A DNA stretch of 14,139 nt from JBIOYL01 sp044870185. Lineage in GTDB: Bacteria > Actinomycetota > CALGFH01. The DNA lies in the NCBI GenBank assembly GCA_044870185.1, contig JBIOYL010000244.1, positions 1-14,139 of the forward strand, in the 5' to 3' direction. Under the pieces are notes generated by a model. That model was not told the DNA's origin. It made no database searches and saw nothing but the letters and a program-made list of their open reading frames with translations. The position numbers and the translations under genes were made by a program. How positions within the stretch are numbered: the first letter of the stretch is position 1; every line of letters starts with the position of its first letter. Shown in pieces: positions 1 through 8,837 of this stretch.

Positions 1-273
1 TCGTCGCCGATCATCGCCGCCCACATCCCTCTGGCGCCGGTGGGACAGAACGGGCCGATCGTCGCGTTCTTGTTCGGCCCCTCCGCAGGGGTGCAGTCCA
101 ACGGCCTGCTGGCCACCGGCGTGCTCACCGCGGCCGACCTGACGGGACCGCTGGCAGGCCAGCCCTTGAGCGCGCTCGTGGCGGCGATGCAGGCCGGCGA
201 CACCTACGCCAACGTCCACACCACCCGGTGCCCCGCTGGCGAGATCCGCGGCCAGATCCGCCTGGGACACTGA
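1..273 (+). CDS. CHRD-domain protein, 3' end only
   Basis: The open frame enters from the left edge in frame 1 and stops at 271-273, so only about the last 90 residues are present. The residues resemble the C-terminal half of a CHRD domain (named after chordin): an AHIPLAPVGQNGPIVAFLF stretch, then a Gly-rich middle, then YANVHTTRCPAGEIRGQI and the end. The VHT...GEIRGQI signature is what identifies the family. Bacterial CHRD proteins are usually secreted or cell-surface proteins of unknown exact role. No signal peptide can be judged because the 5' part is missing. An internal GTG at 40 could be read as a start, but homology-like sequence extends upstream of it, so it is not the real start. 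The gene converges on the multicopper oxidase gene with about 15 bp between the stops. Confidence 0.75.
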   Translation, partial: SSPIIAAHIPLAPVGQNGPIVAFLFGPSAGVQSNGLLATGVLTAADLTGPLAGQPLSALVAAMQAGDTYANVHTTRCPAGEIRGQIRLGH

Positions 274-288
274 GGGCGACTCCCTTCG

Positions 289-1684
289 TCAGACGACCAC
301 GAAGTTCGACATCATGCCCATGTCCTCGTGCTCGAGCTTGTGGCAGTGGATCAGGTACTCGCCCCGGTAGGCGCCAAACCGGATCAGGACGTCGACGGTC
401 TCGCGGTCCTCGAGCAGGACGGTGTCCTTCCAGCCGGCCTCCCAGGGGAACAGCCGATTGCGTCCGCCGGTCCGCGACACCACCTGGAAGGAGGCGCCGT
501 GGACGTGCACCGGGTGTGGGGCGTTGCCGTTGGTGGTGAAGCGCCACCGCTCGACGTCCCCGAAGGGGACCTGGAAGTCGATCCGGTTGACGTCGTACTC
601 CAGGCCGTTGATCTTGCTCATCCCATCGAAGCTGAAGTCCCGCGTTCGCACCGGACTCGCAAGCCTCGTGATCGTGGACAGCGTCGTCGGGATCGTCGCC
701 GGCACGCTCACCTGGCGCACGACGCGGAGCTCCAGCAGGTCCCAACCCGCCCGCAGGTCGCGGAGCATGACCCCGGGTGCCAACCGGCAGCCCGCGGAAG
801 TCGACCAGCAGATCCAGCCGCTCACCCGGGGCCAGGTCGATCTGGGAGACCTGGACGGCGGACGCCAGCAGCCCGCCGTCGTTGCCGATCAGCGTGAACG
901 GCGCACCGTTGCCCAGCGCCAGCCCGAAGATCCGCGCGTTCGCGCCGCCCAGGACGCGGAACCGGTAGAGCGCGGTATCCACGTTCAGGTACGGGTCACG
1001 GGTGCCGTTGACCAGCACGATGTCGCCGAGGAAGCCGCCGGTCCTGGGCTTGTACTGCAGGTTGCCGGTGCTGTCGAGGCTGGCGTCGCGGACCACCAGC
1101 GGGGCCTCGTAGGCGCCGCCGGGCAGCCCGAGCGCGTCCTCCTCGGCGTCGTTGATGATGAACGCGCCGGCCAGCCCGAGCGCGACCTGCTCGCCGGTGA
1201 GCATGTGGGGGTGGGGGTGGTACCAGTTGAGCGCCGCTCGCTGGTTGATCGGGAACGAGTAGTGATAGCTGTCGCCCGGTGCGATCGCATAGATCGGGTG
1301 GCCGTCGTTCTCGTGGGTGACGAGCATCCCGTGCCAGTGGGTGATGGTCGGCTCCGACAGCTGGTTGCTGAGGGTGATCTGGGCCGTATCGCCGGGCCGG
1401 GCGCGGAAGGTCGGTCCCGGCATCAGGGCGTTGTAGACCCACGCGCGTGACAGCTTGCCGCCGCCCAGGTCGATGGTCCCCGGCTTGGCAGCCAGCCCAT
1501 AGGGGCCCGCCGGGCTGGCCGTTGGTGGCAGGTACAGCGGGTAGCGGGTGACCGTGGTCCCGCCGGCGGCCCGGACCCTGGGTGCCCCGACACTGGCGCT
1601 GGCCAGCAGCGCGCCCGATGCCACGGCCCCCCCGAGGAAGGCTCGCCGGCTGATGAGTCCCCTCGACGCCGTTGTCGTTGCCAT
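289..1684 (-). CDS. Tat-exported multicopper oxidase, broken by one frameshift
   Basis: Multicopper oxidases couple four one-electron oxidations to reduction of O2 to water. The ATG at 1684 is preceded by an AGGTGAG ribosome site. The N-terminus carries a twin-arginine signal (SRRAFLGG, residues 12-19) followed by a hydrophobic stretch and an Ala-rich cleavage region, so export is by Tat. Copper motifs: HWH (116-118), HPHPH (156-160), HPVHVHG (about 390-396) and HCHKLEHEDMGMM (about 446-458), which fits HCHxxxHxxxxM with a Met axial ligand. The first two motifs lie in one frame (codons down to about 775) and the last two in another, so the gene has one extra base in the CCCCGGG run at 771-777. 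Corrected length is about 464 residues, normal for CotA- or bilirubin oxidase-like enzymes. Because every ligand survives, a sequencing or assembly error is as likely as a true pseudogene. Substrate is not predictable. Confidence 0.88.
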
Positions 1685-1836
1685 CGCCCTCACCTTTCCT
1701 TCCCTGCACCGATACCTCGGAGCCCTGGCTTCCAGCTTGGTGTACGCCCCGCTCCGCACGGTCTCCAGAGGCGACCGTCCCGAGAAGATCAGGCCCGGTG
1801 GTCCTGCTGCCGGGGGTGAGCCGGTTGGCCCGGAAA

Positions 1837-1894
1837 TGAGGTGGGCGGGGACGCCAACCTAAGGCACATGCCCGATCCGAGGGCGGCCACCTCA
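1837..1894. repeat. 8-bp inverted repeat in the gap between the oxidase and the small ORF
   Basis: TGAGGTGG at 1837-1844 and CCACCTCA at 1887-1894 form a perfect 8-bp inverted pair 42 bp apart. It sits in the 263-bp divergent gap (1685-1947), where an operator is plausible. No convincing -35/-10 pair was found for either flanking gene in this gap. The pairing could also be chance in GC-rich DNA. Confidence 0.25.
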
Positions 1895-1947
1895 GCCGTA
1901 CCGTGAGCTCGTCAGCAACAGAGCATCAAGGACGCGAGGTGAGCGAG

Positions 1948-2127
1948 ATGTACGGCCTGATCACGGCGACCCTCGCCGAGCAGCGGACCCAGGACCTGCG
2001 CGAGCAGGCGAGCCACCGGCGGCTGCTGGCCGCGGCCCGGCGCGCAAGCTGGACAGAGGCCAGCGGGCACCTTCACCGCCTCTCCCCGGCCGATGTCGAG
2101 CCGGTGGCCAAGCGGACCGCCGCCTGA
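1948..2127 (+). CDS. Small hypothetical protein (59 aa)
   Basis: The ATG at 1948 is preceded by GAGGTGAG about 5 bases upstream, which decides the start. A GTG at 1903 in the same frame would add 15 residues but has no comparable ribosome site. The product starts MYGLITATLAEQRTQDLREQ and continues as a highly charged, Arg/Ala/Glu-rich, probably helical segment (residues 8-35). It then ends in a less ordered tail with no cysteines, no signal peptide and no membrane segment. Short proteins with a similar LAEQR...LREQASHRRLLAAARR pattern occur in actinobacteria, but I know no function for them. A strong hairpin terminator follows 18 bp after the stop, so the gene is probably its own transcription unit. 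Coding status rests on the ribosome site, the codon bias and the terminator. Confidence 0.6.
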   Translation: MYGLITATLAEQRTQDLREQASHRRLLAAARRASWTEASGHLHRLSPADVEPVAKRTAA

Positions 2128-2144
2128 CCCAGAAGACCTCCACA

Positions 2145-2182
2145 GAGAACGAGCCGGAGCCCACCGCCGGCTCGTTCTCGTT
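2145..2182 (+). terminator. Rho-independent-type terminator after the 59-aa ORF
   Basis: A perfect 13-bp stem is formed by 2145-2157 (GAGAACGAGCCGG) and 2167-2179 (its exact complement) around a 9-base loop. It starts 18 bp after the small ORF's stop. The following bases (GTTGTGGG) form only a weak T tract, as is common in high-GC actinobacteria. It separates the small ORF from the rplM promoter region. Confidence 0.75.
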
Positions 2183-2205
2183 GTGGGCCCTCCGGACCCT
2201 GGAAG

Positions 2206-2235
2206 TTGACCGGTTCGTCGGCGAGCCGCTAGCCT
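2206..2235 (+). promoter_or_regulatory. Candidate housekeeping promoter for rplM-rpsI
   Basis: TTGACC at 2206-2211 is followed after 18 bp by TAGCCT at 2230-2235, matching the actinobacterial TTGAC(A/C) and TAnnnT pattern. It lies between the terminator at 2145-2182 and the rplM start at 2288 and would give a leader of about 45 bases. No other comparable pair occurs in the gap. This is a prediction from sequence only. Confidence 0.55.
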
Positions 2236-2287
2236 GGGCAGCCGGTCTACTCGCTCATCCCTCTGCCGCTTCACGGAGTTCGCCCGC

Positions 2288-2749
2288 ATGCCCGCCAGCC
2301 AGCGCACCTTCTCCCCGCGCCCACAGGACATCACCAGAACCTGGTACGTCGTCGACGCCGACGGCCAGGTACTGGGGCGGCTGGCCGCCCAGGTGGCCAG
2401 GATCCTGCGCGGCAAGCACAAGCCCATCTTCGCCCCGCACGTCGACACCGGCGACCACGTCATCGTGGTCAACGCCCGCAAGGTCGTGCTCACGGGCGCC
2501 AAGCGGGAGCAGAAGCGCGCCTACCGCCATTCGGGCTACCCGGGTGGCCTCAAGGTGACGCCGTACGCGACGCTGCTGGACCGGCAGCCCTCGCGGGTGG
2601 TCGAGAAGGCCGTGCGGGGCATGCTGCCCCACAACCGGCTCGGCCGGCAGATGCTCTCCAAGCTCAAGGTCTACGACGGCCCGACCCACCCGCACGCGGC
2701 CCAGCAGCCGCAGGTCCTGGACCTCGGTCCCGGCTGGGGCGCCAAGTAG
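2288..2749 (+). CDS. rplM: 50S ribosomal protein L13
   Basis: L13 is an early-assembling protein of the large ribosomal subunit that binds 23S rRNA. The 153-residue product shows the family signatures in order: TWYVVDADGQVLGRLAAQVA (about 18-37), LRGKHKPIFAPHVDTGDHVIVVNA (about 40-63), then RHSGYPGGLK and VEKAVRGMLPHNRLGRQMLSKLKVYDGPTHPH. The last block is the most conserved part of L13. The N-terminus is about 10 residues longer than in E. coli, which is common in actinobacteria. The ATG at 2288 follows GGAG at 2275-2278, 9 bases upstream. It is the first gene of a pair with rpsI, 22 bp apart, the usual rplM-rpsI arrangement, and is probably driven by the promoter at 2206-2235. Confidence 0.98.
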   Translation: MPASQRTFSPRPQDITRTWYVVDADGQVLGRLAAQVARILRGKHKPIFAPHVDTGDHVIVVNARKVVLTGAKREQKRAYRHSGYPGGLKVTPYATLLDRQPSRVVEKAVRGMLPHNRLGRQMLSKLKVYDGPTHPHAAQQPQVLDLGPGWGAK

Positions 2750-2771
2750 GAAGGATAGGAGGACCCACCCG

Positions 2772-3170
<399 letters not shown>

Positions 3171-3192
3171 CGGGCCCGGCGGGAGCTGGTCG

Positions 3193-4533
3193 TTGGGAAC
3201 GCTGTTCGGCACGGACGGGGTCCGGGGGCTGGCCAACGCCGAGCTGACCCCCGAGCTCGCCCTCGGGCTGGGCCGGGCGCTGGTCGGCGTGCTCGAGCAC
3301 GACGGGGGCAAGCGGCCGCAGGTCGTAATCGGCCGCGACCCGCGCGCCTCCGGCGCCCTGCTGGAAGGCGCCCTGGTCGCGGGGATCTGCAGCGCCGGCG
3401 GCGACGCCGTGCTCGCCGGCGTGGTGCCGACCCCCGCCGTGGCCTTCCTCACCCACCGCTACGGTGCGGCGGCCGGGGCGGTCATCTCGGCGTCCCACAA
3501 CGCCATGCCCGACAACGGCATCAAGTTCTTCGGGCCGGAGGGATTCAAGCTGCCCGACCTGCTCGAGGAGCGCATCGAGGCCGCCCTCGGCCACCCGGAC
3601 CAGGCGGCCCCGCGGCCGACCGGCGCGGGCGTGGGCCGGGTCCGGCCCGCCGGCGCCGCGGTCGAGGACTACGTCGACCATCTGGTCGACGGCGTGCCCG
3701 ACCTCGGCGGGCTGCACGTCGTGGTCGACTGCGCCCACGGCGCCGCCTCGGGCATCGCCCCGCTCGCCTACCGCCGGGCCGGCGCCAAGGTCACCGCCAC
3801 CGGCAGCGAGCCGGACGGGGAGAACATCAACGCCGGGGTCGGCTCGACCCACCCCGCCCACGTCCGGGCGGAGCTGCTGCGTACCGGCGCGGACGTCGGC
3901 CTCGCCCACGACGGCGACGCGGACCGCCTGATCGCGGTGGACGAGCGCGGCGGCCTCGTCGACGGCGACGCGATCCTGGCGATCGCCGCGCTGGACGAGC
4001 GCGCCCGCGGCGGGCTGCCCACCGGCACGGTGGTCACCACGGTGATGACCAACCTCGGCTTCCGTCGGGCCATGGCCGCCCACGGCATCGAGGTCGTCCA
4101 GACCGCGGTGGGGGACCGCTACGTGCTCGAGGCGATGCAGGCCGGCGGCCACACCCTTGGCGGCGAGCAGTCGGGCCACATCATCTTCCTCGACCGGGCG
4201 ACGACCGGCGACGGGCTGCTGACCGCCCTGCGCCTGCTGTCGGTCATGGCCTCGAGCGGCCGCCCGCTGTCGGCGCTGGCCGGCGTGCTGCAGCGGCTGC
4301 CGCAGGTGCTGGTCAACGTCCGGGTCGCCGACCGGGCTGGCCTGGCCGGCTCGGCCGAGGTCGCCGCGGCGGTCCGGGCCGAGCAGGCCCGGCTCGACGG
4401 CCGCGGCCGGGTCCTGGTGCGTGCCTCGGGCACCGAGCCGCTGGTCCGGGTGATGGTGGAGGCGGACACGCCGCAGGAGGCCGAGGCGGTCGCCGGCCGG
4501 CTGGCCGGGCTGATCGAGCGCACCCTCGCCTGA
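3193..4533 (+). CDS. glmM: Phosphoglucosamine mutase
   Basis: GlmM interconverts glucosamine-6-phosphate and glucosamine-1-phosphate, the step after GlmS on the way to UDP-GlcNAc and peptidoglycan. The 446-residue length is typical. It starts GTLFGTDGVRG. The phosphoserine loop ISASHNAMPDNGIKFF places the catalytic Ser at residue 101. The Mg-binding loop DGDADR is at 240-245 and the C-terminal phosphate-binding RASGTEPLVRVM begins at 410. The loop has SHNA where many homologues have SHNP, a minor change. The start is TTG at 3193, with GGGAG at 3181-3185 upstream, and gives the expected N-terminus. It is downstream of rpsI, as in many actinobacteria, but glmS is displaced about 2.4 kb further on by a membrane protein gene and an insertion element. 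Confidence 0.97.
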   Translation: MGTLFGTDGVRGLANAELTPELALGLGRALVGVLEHDGGKRPQVVIGRDPRASGALLEGALVAGICSAGGDAVLAGVVPTPAVAFLTHRYGAAAGAVISASHNAMPDNGIKFFGPEGFKLPDLLEERIEAALGHPDQAAPRPTGAGVGRVRPAGAAVEDYVDHLVDGVPDLGGLHVVVDCAHGAASGIAPLAYRRAGAKVTATGSEPDGENINAGVGSTHPAHVRAELLRTGADVGLAHDGDADRLIAVDERGGLVDGDAILAIAALDERARGGLPTGTVVTTVMTNLGFRRAMAAHGIEVVQTAVGDRYVLEAMQAGGHTLGGEQSGHIIFLDRATTGDGLLTALRLLSVMASSGRPLSALAGVLQRLPQVLVNVRVADRAGLAGSAEVAAAVRAEQARLDGRGRVLVRASGTEPLVRVMVEADTPQEAEAVAGRLAGLIERTLA

Positions 4534-4553
4534 TCCCGGTCTGAGCGGCCGGG

Positions 4554-4650
4554 CCATGGCCGGCTCCGGACCGCCCGGGCGCGGCCGGCGCTGGACGGCC
4601 GGGGCGCGGCCGGCTCTGACCGCCAGGCGCGGCCGGTGCTGGGCGCGGGC
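4554..4650. repeat. Degenerate ~24-bp tandem units between glmM and the next gene
   Basis: The decamer GCGCGGCCGG starts at 4579, 4604 and 4627 (25 and 23 bp apart), each time followed by a CGCTG, CTCTG or TGCTG variant. A fourth, weaker unit (GGCCATGGCCGGCTCCGG) begins near 4554. The stretch is non-coding on both strands as far as codon use and ribosome sites show. The core resembles the tandem units upstream of glmS at 6715-6877. No regulatory function can be assigned. Confidence 0.5.
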
Positions 4651-4694
4651 GGCCGAGCTGTGGCACGCTGCGCATGACGATCGGGGAGTCGCGC

Positions 4695-5180
4695 GTGGCC
4701 GTGGTGAACACCTGGAGGCTGGCGAGATGGTGCCGCCGCATCGCGGTGGCGGCGGTGGTGCAGGGGCTCGCCGTGCTCGGCGCGGCCGCCGCGCTGGCCC
4801 AGCCCGCCCCGACGACCGTGGCGCCGCCGACCACCACCCCCGGCGCCCGGCCGGCGTCGGGCGCCGGGGACGCGATCGCGCTGCTGCTGCTGGCGACCCT
4901 GTTCGCGCTGCTGGTGGTGGTGCAGCGGCGCATGCTGAAGCGGAGCAGCCGCACCTTCGGCTGGTACGACTTCGACGCGCGCGAGGAGCGCTACCGGCGC
5001 AAGTTCGGCAAGTACCTGCAGCAGGGCCAGGGCCGGCCGCCGGACGTCCGGCCGCCGACCGGCCCGCTGGAGGGCCACTCGGCGACCGGCCCGCCGGAGG
5101 GCCGCTCCCGCTTCCAGGGCCGCTCGCGCGCGCAGGCCCGGCGCGACGCCCGCCGGCGCCTGGACGGCAACGACCATTGA
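4695..5180 (+). CDS. Hypothetical membrane protein, stop codon apparently supplied by the adjacent insertion element
   Basis: I do not recognise a family. From the GTG at 4695 the product is 161 residues. A short basic N-terminus is followed by a signal-anchor-like hydrophobic stretch (about residues 15-36, AVAAVVQGLAVLGAAAALAQ). A Pro/Thr linker (PAPTTVAPPTTTPGARP) and a second membrane helix (about 60-78, AIALLLLATLFALLVVVQ) follow. The remaining 80 or so residues are basic, with RTFGWYDFDAREERYRRKFGKYLQQ and a Pro/Arg-rich tail. A GGGGAG ribosome site at 4682-4687 favours GTG 4695; ATG 4674 is an alternative adding seven residues. The stop TGA (5178-5180) lies within the TTGA that forms the end of the neighbouring IS605-type element, so the original C-terminus may have been longer or different. 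It sits between glmM and glmS, but no link to aminosugar metabolism is visible. Confidence 0.6.
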   Translation: MAVVNTWRLARWCRRIAVAAVVQGLAVLGAAAALAQPAPTTVAPPTTTPGARPASGAGDAIALLLLATLFALLVVVQRRMLKRSSRTFGWYDFDAREERYRRKFGKYLQQGQGRPPDVRPPTGPLEGHSATGPPEGRSRFQGRSRAQARRDARRRLDGNDH

Positions 5181-5208
5181 TGTCCTACCCGCCGTGCGGC
5201 GGGGATTC
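5177..5208 (-). repeat. Right-end hairpin of the IS605-family element
   Basis: The + strand reads CCCGCC (5188-5193), GTGC, GGCGGG (5198-5203), a 6-bp stem with a 4-base loop. On the minus strand it is preceded by GAATC and followed by a short spacer and TCAA. In IS200/IS605 elements this structure is the TnpA recognition hairpin and cleavage site. In tnpB elements it also forms the 3' part of the guide RNA scaffold. Confidence 0.7.
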
Positions 5209-5217
5209 CCGGGGCGT

Positions 5218-6482
5218 TCATGCCACGCTCCCGGGTGGTTCACGCATGCGGCTCGATGGCCTCGCCACCCTGCGGTGACTGCGTGTGCTGTCCACCGCCC
5301 ATCCGGCGGCACGTCGTTCGATGTTCTTGGCGGCGTTCAGGTCCGCGTGCGCGGTATGGCCACAGGCGGTACAGGCGAACACCCGCCCGCAGCCCGGCCG
5401 GCTGGCGGGGTCACGCACCCCACACGCCGAGCAGGTCTGCGACGTGCCCGCCGGCCGGACCAGCCGCAGCTCCGAACCGAACTTGGGCGCCTTGTCGGCG
5501 AGCTGCCGACGGCGCCCGCCAGGGGCGTTGTCTAGAATCGTCCGATTCAGCCCGGCCTTGGCGGTGACCTTCCGCCCGGGTGCCTCGACACTGCCCTTGG
5601 CGCTGGCAGTCAGGTTGTGCACCCGCAAGTCCTCGATGCCGGCCAGCCGTGGCGTTTGGCCAGGTCGGTGGTGAGCTTGTGGGTAAAGTCCGCCCGCCGC
5701 CGCGCCTGGCGTGCCTTGAGGCCCACGAGCTCGGCGATGATGCGGCGCAGCCGGCCCGAGTACCGCCCCTGGTTGTACTTCTTGGCCCAGCGGACCTGGC
5801 GGGCCTTGCGCCGCTCCGGGCCGAGCAGCCGCTGCCGCTCCCCTCGGTCAGGGTCGGCGGCATGCTGCGCGGCGCGGCCTCGTCGGACACGAACGCCGAC
5901 AGAGCAGGCCACCCCGAAGTCCACCCCGCAGCCCGGCAGCCCGTTGGGCATCGCCGGCCGAGCACCGGTGGCCACCCCGAAGGCGACGTGTCAGCCGAGC
6001 CCGTCGCAGGACACGGTGGCGTTGCGTACCACCCCGCCCGGCGGGCGGGACAGCCGGAACCTGACCCAGCCAAGCTTGGGCAGCCGCACCTCGGCCCAGC
6101 GGCGGTTCAAGGTGCGCACCTGGACGGCCTGGCCGGGCAACGGCACCGCCAGCTGGCCGCACCGTCGCTGCTTGAACGCTGGTGGGCCGGCGGGATGGTT
6201 GGGGTGCCACCAGTTGGCGAAGGCGCGGTCGAGCTGGCGGAGGACCTGCTGGGCTGATTGGGCGGGCAGGTCGGCCAGCCAGGCGAGCTCGGCGCGGGCC
6301 TGGGTGAGGTGGCGGCCCTGCTCGGCCGCCCGCAGGGTGTGGCCGCGCTGGGTCCAGGCGAACTGCCGCTGGGCGAGCGCCAGGTTCCAGACCGCCCGGC
6401 AGGTATGCGCCCAGCCGACCAGCCGCTCGGCCTGCCTTGGGGTCGGGGAGGCCCGATCGCGGCGACCGGCGTCGGCCTTCAT
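5218..6482 (-). pseudogene. tnpB: TnpB (IS605 OrfB) RNA-guided nuclease, pseudogene
   Basis: TnpB proteins are RNA-guided RuvC-type nucleases encoded by IS200/IS605 elements and ancestral to Cas12. The N-terminal region reads SPTPRQAERLVGWAHTCRAVWNLALAQRQ, the usual start of the family. Three RuvC parts remain: GVDFGVA with Asp at 5919-5921, GIEDLRVHNLT with Glu at 5632-5634, and HADLNAAKNI with Asp at 5341-5343. A zinc ribbon (CSAC at about 5424-5433 and CTAC at about 5364-5373) is complete. The frame is broken four times: a TGA at 5991-5993, where the family often has Trp; a shift near 5895-5908; loss of one base in the CCCC run at 5840-5843; and loss of one base near 5651. The ATG at 6482 is chosen because it directly precedes the conserved N-terminus; its ribosome site is weak. 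It cannot make a full product as read. Confidence 0.85.
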
Positions 6483-6714
6483 GGCCTGCTGGGCCGTCGC
6501 AGTCCCATCGTTTCGGTCGGCTCCTGGACCCATCGGCTGCAGGCACCGGCTGCGACGGTGGTCGGCCACCGCCGCGCCGAGCCTAGCAGGTGGGTCTGAC
6601 AGCCGATGCGCCATCATCCACAGCACGAGTGCGAGCCGGGCCTACGGCGTGGGCGGCCCGTCACCGCCGCCCCTGAAGGGCAGCGCACTGAGCCACGATC
6701 TGGTGGGCCCCCGA
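6483..6714. other. Non-coding gap containing the unseen left end of the insertion element
   Basis: No ORF here has credible codon use or a ribosome site. The stretch should contain the left end of the IS605-family element and the original flank of the small membrane protein gene. One inverted pair, GGGCGG and CCGCCC in the region around 6650-6670, is present but does not clearly match the right-end hairpin. Confidence 0.35.
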
Positions 6715-6877
6715 CCGGCACGGCCCCTGACCGGCGCAGTATCCTCGGCCGGCTCGGCCCCGGCCGGCTCGACCCCGACCAGCTCGGCGCCGCAACCGGC
6801 TCGGTGCCGACCGGCTCGGCGCCGCAAGCGGCTCGGCGCTCGGCCGGCATGGCGCCCGGCCGGCCCGGCCGCCCGGG
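6715..6877. repeat. Degenerate 15-18-bp tandem repeat upstream of glmS
   Basis: About ten head-to-tail units start with CCGGC(T/A)CGG-like sequence. Starts are near 6715, 6731, 6749, 6764, 6779, 6796, 6811, 6828, 6844 and 6860. The best units are CCGGCTCGGCGCCGCAA (6811-6827) and CCAGCTCGGCGCCGCAA (6779-6795), which differ at one position. Units of 15 bp alternate with units of 16-18 bp, so the reading frame is not preserved and a repeat protein is unlikely. The array ends about 25 bp before the candidate glmS -10 box. Confidence 0.65.
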
Positions 6878-6885
6878 CCGGACGA

Positions 6886-6909
6886 GCGGGCAGGCCCGCC
6901 TGCTAGGAT
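6886..6909 (+). promoter_or_regulatory. Candidate glmS -10 box with an adjacent palindrome
   Basis: TAGGAT at 6904-6909 is a good actinobacterial -10 hexamer. No good -35 hexamer is found 16-19 bp upstream. Instead the spacer holds a perfect palindrome, GCGGGC-AG-GCCCGC (6886-6899), where a regulator could bind. Transcription starting near 6916 would give a leader of about 60 bases before glmS. Confidence 0.4.
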
Positions 6910-6978
6910 GACGTGATCCGATGCTCGGGCTGCCGGCTCGCCGCAACCGTCCCTGGACCCGAAGGAGCATGCCGAGCG

Positions 6979-8835
<1,857 letters not shown>

Positions 8836-8837
8836 CC

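Larger units (their letters stand above)
5177..6482 (-). mobile_element. Decayed IS605-family (tnpB-only) insertion element; left end not located
   Basis: The element reads on the minus strand. It contains a broken tnpB (5218-6482) and a recognisable right end. No TnpA (Y1 transposase) is present, so it is the tnpB-only type. The right end on the minus strand has GAATCCCCGCC, a short loop and GGCGGG, then a short spacer ending in TCAA (the + strand TTGA at 5177-5180). This matches the hairpin-plus-TCAA ends of this IS group. The left end should lie between 6482 and about 6700. Several short GC inverted repeats occur there, but none could be chosen with confidence, so the upper boundary given is only the tnpB start. 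Such elements make no target duplication. Confidence 0.75.

Noticed and set aside
125..288. Extension of the multicopper oxidase frame to a stop at 125
   Set aside because: After the shift at 771-777 this frame is nonsense, and the real C-terminus with HCHKLEH is in the other frame ending at 289.
6715..6877. CRISPR array
   Set aside because: Units are contiguous 15-18-bp tandem copies without unique spacers, and no cas gene is nearby.
6910..6978. glmS ribozyme in the glmS leader
   Set aside because: The leader is about 60 bases and shows no ribozyme core. That ribozyme is typical of Firmicutes, not of high-GC actinobacteria.
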